From Drosophila miranda (taxonomy: Eukaryota > Arthropoda > Insecta > Diptera > Drosophilidae): a stretch of DNA of 64,000 nucleotides. Position numbers and translations under genes: made by a program. Below are positions 55,300-64,000 of this stretch, piece after piece. The notes beneath the pieces were generated by a model that was not told the DNA's origin, ran no database searches, and worked only from the letters and a program-made list of their open reading frames with translations. The first letter of the stretch is position 1; every line of letters begins with the position of its first letter. The stretch spans positions 30,569,657 through 30,633,656 of the forward strand of contig NC_046674.1 in the NCBI RefSeq assembly GCF_003369915.1, in the 5' to 3' direction.

Positions 55300-58200
55300 C
55301 ATGACTTATTAATTAAGGGTGATTTAAGAAAAACAACAATTTTATTTTAACTATTGATATTTGGTTTAATATGGGTTAATGGTACTGACCCAAGCCCACA
55401 ATACCAAAACATAAATAGCAAACACTTGCTGTTGGCTCTAATCAATTATAAGGAGTATCGGTTATACGACTGACTGGCCATCAATTTTGAGTGCTTTCAG
55501 TATGGGAAGAATCACCATAAAATATATAGAGAGCGAGTCGAGGGTCCAGTATATACAGTTTGTTTGAAAAATTAATCAAACGTCGCGCTGACAGCTGAGG
55601 GAGCGTCACTGAGAAAATAAATTAAAAATACATAAAGCTCTCAATTACGAAATTCTGTATATTTAATTCCAGCTGGCGACCAACAAAGGACACTCGAAGA
55701 GCACAAAGGGAAACATCATCAGAAACATCACCAGAAACAGCAATGGCAACTCTGGCAGCACCAAAAGCAGGGGCCCACAGCGGAGGGCGCACTGAAATGG
55801 AATCCAATTTCCATGTTTTTTTTTGCTGTCTTCCTATTTCTGTTCCTTTCCGAATTTCGCTGTGCTCCGCGGGGCGGTCACGCCCAAAAGTCGGATACAA
55901 TAAAATGTGCAGCTCTATGCTAGCAAGAGCATGTTTTAGTGGGACAAAGTAACTTAAATTTGAATCATAAACTATGAATTCAGCCCCCTGGTAGCCCAAC
56001 AGCGCTTCTGTTCTGGCAGACCTCCACCAAATTATGCTCTAAAAGTGGCTAGAAAACAAGCAAACGGCGACACTTGAGACACCATTCGGGGCCCCCGAAA
56101 CAGACAAACAGCGGCATAAACAGTCGCCTCATTAGTTCCGCGTACTCGGCGGTCAGGGTAAAGCGGACAATAGAAAACTTAAAGAGCTGCTCAAAGAAAT
56201 TTCGGCTGGCGAGCCACTGAAAGAGATTTCAGAATCTCTTAAACATTTGCAAGAAAGTGTTTTGGGTAACGTTCATGACTGGACATATGTATGTGCGGTC
56301 GAACTATAAGACACTGCCAAACTGGCATACACAATTTTCAAAAACTTAGGAGATGCTCAGGTAATTAATCAAGTGTGTTGGCGACTGAAAGAATTCTTCC
56401 GCAATAAGTATACTCCTTGACTAGGGATATCTGCTTAACGACACACTTGATTCTGAACTTTTAGGTAAACTTAGTGCATTAAACGTTAAGTTGAATTGAA
56501 TACTAATTTGGACATGTGTTGGGAAATTGAAGAATGCTTAAAAAATGTAACTGCAAGGTGTTACCCAAAATAAACTACTTCAAAATGAAACCTACTCCCA
56601 TCATCAGATTTAACACAATGTGCAAAATGTTTCGGTTTTGCCCTTTCGCTCTGAGGTTAAATTCTTAATGCCTCCACCATTGCTTGTCGGAACACTCTTG
56701 ATTGGTCTATCCGTCATGGTGTTAGCATCGATGTTGGGTGCAATTTTTGGGGACATGTCGACACTTGTAAGCTCTTTGATGAAGCGCCTGTCATCACTGT
56801 ATTGGCGGTGGCACTGCCACGTATTGGGGCGAATCCTTTGCTGTCGCATGTACTGTGCCAATACATACGTATAAGTATATGTATGTATGTCAATGTATAT
56901 CATATATATCAGGCATACATATGTAAATCTACGTATATATAGATAGAAAATGCAAGTACTGTGACGGAGTTGTGTAAGGATGGGACACTGACTAATGAGC
57001 ATCGTTGTTTTTTTTCTCAACGGCCGCTACTGCCGTTGCAGTTCTTGGTTAAATATAGTTATTGGACAGTCATTGTCTGGGGCGTTGCCATCGTTTTAGT
57101 ATTTATGTCTGTATCTGTACTGGCTGCTCCTATCCTTAAGCTGACTCCAGCGTAGGCTATACCGCACTAGCAAACGCTTGGGTGTGGGTCACGTGGCCGG
57201 AGGCAGCTGCTAATTGAATCACAAGCCCCAGTATAAAGTGAACAGCAAACAGAACTACAATAAACGAGCAATAAGAACAGAAGTATCCACAACAGAGGAG
57301 CCACGGCACTCGTTGCGGGTACGTCACAAAGAGAATGGCACATCCCGTGGAAATGTCAATATCTCAGAATGTCCAATACAAGAATTAGATAGAATTAAAT
57401 AAAATAAAATATAATAGCATGAATACGTAACCATGCAAATAGTTCACCACAGAAATGGAAAATGCCGCGAAGTAAACAGTAAGTGATGCGAAAAAGATTT
57501 TCGTGCTTTGGGACAGAAGAGTTTCCTAGATTGATAAATCCCCTTCTTTTACATCCAGGGAAATGCTTTCGGGCAGGCATAAAATGCGAAGCACATATTT
57601 ATGGGATGCCTGAATAAATTGTATCCAATGCGTCGGCGAGTTACATTAGAGCCCCAAAAGTAAATAAAAATTTCATGCGTCTGCCAGATCTGTGCGTGAC
57701 GAGTCGCATTTCAGACCAAACGAAATTTACAAAGCAAATGCTTAAATACTCGGAGTAGCCTTACACAAAAAGACAGTGAGCAAATGGGGGAAATTGATTC
57801 AATGACGTGTGCAATTTGGTATAATTCACTATTTACTGAAGTCTGTTTACCTCAGCTCTGGGGGCCATGTGCATGTGTCCGCGACTGCAATATAAAAATT
57901 CTATAGCTTCCCGATTTACAATGCCTCTCGAATTTGGCGCGTCAATTGTGGCAGTTCCGATTTAACGATTTTAATGCCGAACAACACTCAGAAATAGTAA
58001 CGAGAAATTGATACTCTCAGATTGGCGGACAGAACTCGACGGCGACCGGGCGGCCCTTCAACCAGTTGGGAAGTGAAGCCGTCACAAAAATTGGGTGGAG
58101 CGCCGCCGCCCCCATGCTAGCTGTATACTGCTTTCCGTTGGTTTTACAGTGCGTAAAATATTTTCCAATTCCTGAAAAGCTGTGTAGCTTATGGGAACTT

Positions 58201-58817
58201 TTTACTGCTTGTGAGCTCTGTCTCTGCTTGAGGAATTGCTAACTGCTTATGTACACTTTGCACTGCTTTGGAATATTGTGCAGTTCTACCAGTTCTACTA
58301 TATGGTGGCGTTCGAAAAGTTGGAAATATTCATAATATTACTTTTACAACTATTGTATTAGCGGCTTTTAGATAGTAGTAGCCCAGTCAGCCTTCAAGCA
58401 ATAATATTCCATTTTTGGTCCAACTTCAAGAAGCAGTTGTTGCGTGGCGCTTCGCACTGCTTCATTTCCGTTTTGCAAGAAAGCTTTTCAAAGCTGAAAA
58501 ACCAATGAAAGAACTACAAGCCGTCACATGCTTGAACATGCCGCAAAAAGCGTTTCGGTTTAAAAAAAGTTTTAATCACGAACTCTTTTTTGCGTACGCA
58601 AATTTCCTGTTCTGATCTATTTTGGGACGCACCTGGTTGTATCTGAGTGGCTGACAGGGAAACCAAGGCCGAAGACTGGAGAACCGGCGAACCGGAGACG
58701 AGGCTTCGGCTGGTGGCGCTAAGCTTACAATTGAAAGCGCATTTTGGGCACGTATGCCGATAGCCGGCCGACGTCTGTAAAAAAAGAAGATTTGGGCCGA
58801 GTGGGAATAAGCTGGCT
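55300..58817. other. intergenic region between LINE and Kazal-mucin gene 2
   Basis: No supported gene. Around 56180-56400 (+ strand) one frame (KELLKEISAGEPLKEISESL, then a stop, then AYTIFKNLGDAQVINQVCW) has an amphipathic, protein-like look but is interrupted by stops and starts nowhere clear. The rest is AT-rich sequence with scattered GTATGTATGT runs. Confidence 0.4.
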
Positions 58818-58818
58818 G

Positions 58819-58857
58819 TATAAATAGTTGACGGGGTGTCGACTAACCACATCAGTG
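58819..58857 (+). promoter_or_regulatory. TATA-Inr core promoter of Kazal-mucin gene 2
   Basis: TATAAATA at 58819-58826 and an initiator-like CATCAGTG with TCAGTG at 58852-58857, 35 bp from the TATA start. The ATG at 58876 follows about 22 nt later. Confidence 0.6.
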
Positions 58858-58875
58858 ACAAAAAGAACATTCAGA

Positions 58876-60619
58876 ATGATGTTTGCCATTGCTTGCTTTG
58901 CCCTGGTGCTTCCAGCTTTGACCCTCTCGCAGGGCTACTTGAAGGAGTACTTTCCAAGAAGACAGTACCTTCACGAGGCAAAAGCCAACCGGCAGTACGA
59001 CTACGAACCCTGCGGGGGTCGTGTATGCACATCCAATGGATATCGCTACGCCAGCTTCGCCAATATATGCCGCCTGAACGACTACAATATGAGGCTTGTC
59101 TTTGCTGGCCATGCAGGTAAATTCTTTAATTCCAATAACTACCAAGTGAGTGAACATCTTTCCTTACGGTTTTAGAATTCGTCGAAGTGGATTCGATTTA
59201 CTGCCATCAGCCTCCAAGAGATGTGGGTTACTACTACAGACCGCAACTCTCACTCGAGTCGCGCCAACTAGGCTATTCGCCTCACGTGCCGTGCATTCCC
59301 ATGACCCGGCCCCACATAGGACCTCATGACACCGCTGAGTCCGCGAGGTCTTTTTTTTTCAGTGGATATTCTTTGCCTGCGTTTCCGTACTGGTTTTTCA
59401 ACACTGCCATGTCTCCCACAAGACCCGTCGCTGAGAGCAAAATCTATTCGTATCAGGCGCCCCACACGAGCAAGCGACCTGTGACGTACTATTACTCAGA
59501 ACCAACCACCGAAGCTACAACGACAAGTACAACTTATAGTCCCTTGACAACCACTGAAGCGTCTGCGACGAGTACCAGCAATGATCTATTAAGAACAACA
59601 CAAACAGAAGCTTCTACGACCACAAATGATCCGTTTACAAAAACAAGTATAGTAGCTTCTACGAAGAGTACAACAACAAGCACTGAAGCTTCTAAGACGA
59701 GTGTAACTAATGATCCTTCCACAGAAACCACTGAAGCTTCTACGACGAGTATAACTAATGATCCTTCAACAACAACAACACCCGAAGCTTCTAAGACGAG
59801 TACCACCAAATTTCCCTCTACAACAACAAACACAGACGTATCTACGACGAGAACAACTAATGATCTTTCAACAACAACCAATGGTGTTTTTACGACGAGT
59901 ACCACCATTGGCCCCTCTACGACAACAACAACTAAAGCTTCTACGACGAGTGCAACAAAGGATCCTTCAACAACAACAACCTCCGAAAGTTCTACGACGA
60001 GTACCAGCAATGATCAATCTGCAACAACAATAACCACCACAAATAATGATAGCTCTACAACAACAAGCACCGAAACATCTCCGACGACCACAACTAATGA
60101 TCTTTCAACAACAATCACTGATTTTTCTACGACGAGTATCACGAATGATCCCATTACAACTACATCCACTGGAGTTTCTACGACGAGTACCACCAATGAT
60201 CCTTCAACAACAACAACCACCGAAGCATCTACGACGAGTTCATCCACAGAGTCCAACTCTGCCGTAAGCTGAGGCGTACAGTTGATCACAAAAGAACCCA
60301 CAATTTAATGAAATTTATTCAATAGGTTGATCCGGTGACCATACAGATCACAGGCTCGAACGGAAGATCCCTGCGCTTTTCCCTTTCCGACCTGGCATCG
60401 GTGGGAGTCACATGCAATGATGTTTACACCCTGGAGGTGACGAGGGGATCGACGGTGCTATTTCAGTTTGCCGGTTGCGCGGGTGCGGACAGCACATTCC
60501 CTACAACAGTCGGCAGTACAATCTTAAGCGACTCAACCACAAACCCGAAGACCAAGCCTCCGTCCTACCTTTTCTATCATACATCAACCAGCGTCATCCA
60601 AACTCATAACACTCGTTAG
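58876..60619 (+). CDS. secreted Kazal-like protein with Thr/Ser mucin repeats (gene 2)
   Basis: Exons 58876-59116, 59176-60263 and 60326-60619 (phases 1 and 0), 540 aa. The start is the first Met of MMFAIACFALVLPALTLSQ, a signal peptide. The Kazal-like domain is CGGRVC then C-x13-C and C-x24-C, with the same last two spacings as gene 1 and the intron at the same place (AGHA/E). Exon 2 has a Tyr/Pro-rich segment and then about 230 residues of Thr/Ser repeats of roughly 17 residues (EASTTSTTNDPSTTTTT type), expected to be heavily O-glycosylated. Exon 3 carries C-x20-C (CNDVYTL to FAGC), as in gene 1. A TATA promoter lies just upstream and gene 3 starts about 0.7 kb downstream, so the two form a tandem pair. 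Function is unknown; an extracellular mucin-like or glue-like role is inferred. Confidence 0.8.
59500..60262 (+). repeat. 51-bp imperfect coding repeats (Thr/Ser mucin tract)
   Basis: Degenerate units around TCTACGACGAGTAC, AATGATCC and CAACAACAACA, about 51 bp each with some length variation, encoding the mucin part of gene 2. Repeats this similar are prone to copy-number change. Confidence 0.7.
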
Positions 60620-61289
60620 TATACTCTCTAAGCTCTATAACTGAAATATAAATATAGACAACACTTGAAAGCAAATAATGATAATCCATTTGTGAACTTC
60701 TCTTTTGTCGTGTGTCACGTTTCCACTAAGCCCTGTCACCCTGTGGGAGAGTTAGACAAATACGAGAACTACATGAGTCTGAGTTAGTATCGTGTTAACG
60801 TGATATTTCGGAGATTGAAAAGCCAAAATGTGGAATGCATTTGCGTACTTCAGTTACATTTAACGAGAAGCCGAAATACTCCTCCGTTCCTTTCCTAGAT
60901 ATCTGCTAAGTCTCGGCTCTGCTGAAACATATTAAAAGTTCACCACAGCTCATCTTTTCTTACCATTTAGCTTGCGTTGAAAAATTTCAATTCACAGACA
61001 ATTTAATTTTTAACATGACTCAAGGCCGGGCCGCAGCATTGATAGGCGAAGTGTAATTTCATAATGAAATGAGCAAGAAGAATCGCCAACAAAGAGACAG
61101 AATGAAAGCAAGAAGAGCCAGCCACCGTCTGGCCATTGATATGCATAATGTAGCGCAATAATAATTATAACCGTGAGTATAGCTGTATAATAGCGCCAAA
61201 TAGAGCCAGCGACACGTAGACATTGCAATGGAATGAGACCATTAATGACGATCCACTCGATCGCGGTCCGGGGGTGGTTTGGATGTTGG
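60620..61289. other. intergenic gap between Kazal-mucin genes 2 and 3
   Basis: No coding or RNA gene seen. It must hold the gene 2 poly(A) site (no perfect AATAAA; ATATAAATATAG at about 60645) and the gene 3 upstream control region. Confidence 0.5.
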
Positions 61290-61328
61290 TATAAAAGCTC
61301 AGCCTGGGCGAGGTCACAGCATAGTCAA
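61290..61328 (+). promoter_or_regulatory. TATA core promoter of Kazal-mucin gene 3
   Basis: TATAAAAG at 61290-61297, with an AGTCAACAGT start-like sequence about 35 bp downstream and the ATG at 61347. The short leader matches genes 1 and 2. Confidence 0.6.
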
Positions 61329-61346
61329 CAGTAAATCGTTTGCAAA

Positions 61347-64000
61347 ATGACAACAACCTTGTGTCTATTCGGTCTTGGTCTGTGCCTGCTCGCCTCCATT
61401 GTCGGTGGATGGGACTACTCGGTCCCCTATGACTACGTGGCGCCTTACTACGCGGCCCCCTATTACTTTGCCCCGCCGCGCTACGGCATATCGCCGTGTC
61501 CACCCACCGGAGAGGAGAGTGTGGTCTGTGCCGTGGCCCCGGGCGCCCAGCCAGCGACATTCCCTAGCCCCTGCGAGGTGGATCGCTTCAGCCGCCAGAC
61601 GGGCGTAGGTAGGTGTTGCTTTGCATTTGATCCGACCCCAGTTCTCACATGGATTTACTCCTCCAGCATGGAAAATTATCTACGAGGACAGGTGCGATAA
61701 AATGGAGGAATGTCCGGACGCTTGCAATGAGGAATTCCGTCCCATCTGTGCGACATTTCGATCCTCCAGACGCACCTTCAGGAACTACTGCGAGCTGCTG
61801 CTGGTCACCTGCCGCACAGATCATCGTAAGTACTGATATCTGACGGTGGCAGGAATAAGTTTAATATCAGTACATTTACCTTACCTCCAGAGTGGAAGAT
61901 CCTGCATGACGGCACCTGTGACAGCAGACTGCCACCTCTCTACTCGCCCCGCGCTCGGAGCTATAATCCCTACGAGATGCACGCCATCCAGCCCTCGTAT
62001 GGACCTTACGGATCCTATCGATCACAGCCATTGCGAAGGCCACAAACGTTGCTTGTCTCCCCGCCACCGCCGTACAAGGTGGTAGCGTACGAACCATATG
62101 AGATTTCATTGGACAACCTGCCCACAGAGTATCAAATGACGCAGACGTCCTCAAAGGCATATTCGACGACTACTCACGAGCCAGAGACTACTACCCAGGA
62201 ACCTCAAACAAACACTGAGACGACCGAGTCCATTGAAACAACCGGATTTACGGTCGCCTCACAGAGATCTTCGAAAGTTTTAACCGTAAATGCCGTGGTC
62301 ATAGATAATGAGACTTCTACAGAACCCAACTCGACGACTTTCCCAACGAAAAATAAGCCTAATCCAACTTACGGCTCTACTCCTATTCCTTCTACAGAAG
62401 TGACCTCAACCTTTGCGAACCCTCTGAATAGATCGATTAGCATTAACGCAGTTGCGCTAACTATTAAGAGTACTACAGAAACATCGCCGGAAACCACGTA
62501 TCCATATTATAGCCCGACTTCTACACCAGAAAAAGACTCAACCACTGACAAGCCCCTGGGACGGTCGATAAATATCAATGCCGTTTCTATAGAAGATGAA
62601 GATCCTACAGAGCCCAGTTCTACAGCATCTTCCCTGAGCTACGATAACTATCCATCTTATCCAGTATACAACACGACTGCTCCGCCAGAACATGCTACAA
62701 CAACTGCCAGACCTTCGGCACAATCCATACGGATAAATGCCGTTGCCGAAATAATAAGCGATGAAACCTCTCCCAAACAAAGTTCTGGAGTCGATCCTTC
62801 AACGGAAGCAAGCTCAACAGTCGCTCCTTCCAGCTATGAGATTAATCCGTCCTTTCCGGCCACAACATCCTATACGTCCTATTTAGACTCTTCTGCATCT
62901 GCCTCGTATAGCCCGACTGCTATTGCTACCACAGAAGAGGCGTCTAATACTGTTAAGCCTTTATTAAAATCCCTAAGCTTAAATGCTGTGGCTGAGACTA
63001 AAGGGGATGTTCCAGAAGAGGAAACTACCCTCGATCCTTCAACGGAAGCAAGCTCTACAGTTGAACCTTCAAGCTATGAGACCTATCCGTCCTATCAGGC
63101 GTCACCATCTTATCTTTCCTATTCAGACTCTTCTGCATATGCCTCCTATAGCCCGACTGCCATTGCTACCACAGAAGAGGCGTCTACTACTGTAAAGCCC
63201 TTATTAAGATCCCTAAGCTTAAATGCTGTGGCTGAGACTAAAGGAGATGTTTCAGAAGAGGAAACTTCCCTCGATTCTTCAACGGAAGAAAGCCCGACAG
63301 TTCCACCTTCAAGCTATGAGACCTATCCGTCCTATCCAGCGTCACTATCCTATCCTTCTTATTCAGACTCTTCTGCATATGCCTCCTATAGCCCGACTGC
63401 CATTGCTACCTCAGAAGAGGCGTCTACTACTGTAAAGCCCTTATTAAGATCACTAAGCTTAAATGCTGTGGCTGAGACTAAAGCAGATGTTTTAGAAGAG
63501 GAAACTACCCTCGACTCTTCAACGGAAGAAAGCCCGACAGTTGCACCTTCAAGCTATGAGACCTATCCGTCCTATCCAGCGTCACTATCCTATCCTTCTT
63601 ATTCAGACTCTTCTGCATATGCCTCCTATAGCCCGACTGCCATTGCTACCTCAGAAGAGGCGTCTACTACTGTAAAGCCCTTATTAAGATCACTAAGCTT
63701 AAATGCTGTGGCTGAGACTAAAGCAGATGTTTTAGAAGAGGAAACTACCCTCGACTCTTCAACGGAAGAAAGCCCGACAGTTGCACCTTCAAGCTATGAG
63801 ACCTATCCGTCCTATCCAGCTTCACTATCCTATCCTTCTTATTCAGATTCTTCTTCATCTGCCTCGTATAGCCCAACTGCTATTGCTACCACAGAAGAGG
63901 CGGCTACAACTGTCAAGCCTTTATTACGATCCCTAAGCTTAAATGCTGTGGCTAACACTAAAGATGATGTTGCAGAGGGGGAAACCACCCCCAACCCCAG
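61347..64000 (+). CDS. secreted two-domain Kazal-like repetitive protein (gene 3, runs off window)
   Basis: Exons 61347-61608, 61667-61825 and 61891 to beyond 64000 (introns 58 and 65 bp, both phase 1). The third exon is open for 702 codons to the window edge. A signal peptide (CLFGLGLCLLASIVGG) is followed by a Tyr/Pro-rich start and two Kazal-like domains. The first has four cysteines (C-x9-C-x14-C-x20-C); the second has the full six (C-x3-C-x7-C-x13-C-x6-C-x13-C). Each domain is split by a phase-1 intron just before a WKI motif (WKIIYEDRC and WKILHDGTC), so the domain-plus-intron was probably duplicated. The third exon is Tyr/Ser/Pro/Thr-rich and contains a recurring S-x-x-NAV motif and perfect-length 240-bp repeats. 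It would make a long extracellular repetitive protein. The C-terminus is not in the window. I do not recognise an ortholog. Confidence 0.8.
62724..64000 (+). repeat. 80-residue (240-bp) coding tandem repeats in gene 3
   Basis: The SLSLNAVA codons recur at 62970, 63210, 63450, 63690 and 63930, exactly 240 bp apart, with a diverged 246-bp unit from 62724. Units starting at 63450 and 63690 are identical over more than 100 bp. Each unit contains AVAETK, acidic E-rich sequence, SYETYPSYPAS, YASYSPTAIAT and EEASTTVKPLLRSL. Earlier, shorter units carry the same NAV motif at about 62276, 62433 and 62565. Confidence 0.9.

Noticed and set aside
51160..55315. target-site duplication for the large LINE
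   Set aside because: Sequence after the CTAAC tail (TATGTACATGAC) resembles GATGTATGCATAC before the ORF1 remnant, but not closely enough to call a duplication.
56180..56400. KELLKEISAGEPLKEISESL-like frame
   Set aside because: Interrupted by stops, without a start or splice sites; recorded in the intergenic entry but not supportable as a gene.

Overview
The window is nuclear DNA of a Drosophila-type fly. Genes are split by short (53-70 bp) GT-AG introns, noncoding DNA is AT-rich, and two well-conserved genes are recognisable: fne (found in neurons, an ELAV/Hu RNA-binding protein) and Pdfr (the PDF neuropeptide receptor). Both are X-linked in D. melanogaster, so a Muller A (X) origin is inferred. 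The interspersed repeats (a TTATACCCGATACT-ended family, Transib-like MITEs, a LOA/Bilbo-like LINE) would suit a species of the obscura group, but that is a weak inference.

Layout. 1-28.4 kb is the fne locus on the + strand: candidate 5' noncoding exons and long introns loaded with repeats (1-19.3 kb), five coding exons (20302-23307, 356 aa), and a long A-rich 3' UTR-like tract. 29.1-32.9 kb is Pdfr on the - strand, convergent with fne: nine coding exons, 504 aa, including a GC-AG intron. 32.1-46.0 kb is a tandem segmental duplication. Unit 1 (32121-41169) carries the 5' end of Pdfr, a single-copy spacer and a divergent Hsp60-like gene. Unit 2 (41170-46047) is a nearly identical copy that has lost 300 bp inside Pdfr exon 2 and 3869 bp of spacer. 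The result is one intact Pdfr, one headless Pdfr fragment and two intact Hsp60-like ORFs (503 aa each).

46.4-64 kb holds three + strand genes for secreted Kazal-like proteins with Thr/Ser-rich mucin-type or repetitive tails (46488-47754, 58876-60619, 61347 to beyond the window end). They share TATA promoters, a phase-1 intron inside each cysteine domain and, in the two complete genes, a C-terminal exon with a C-x20-C module. I do not recognise them as named genes. A 5'-truncated, dead LOA/Bilbo-like non-LTR retrotransposon (about 51228-55299) lies between the first and second.

The most interesting items are the Hsp60-like pair, in which all three catalytic aspartates of group I chaperonins are missing or replaced although the frame is open; the Kazal-mucin family, with its coordinated loss of one disulfide pair; and the duplication with its truncated receptor copy. 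No tRNA, rRNA or CRISPR was seen.
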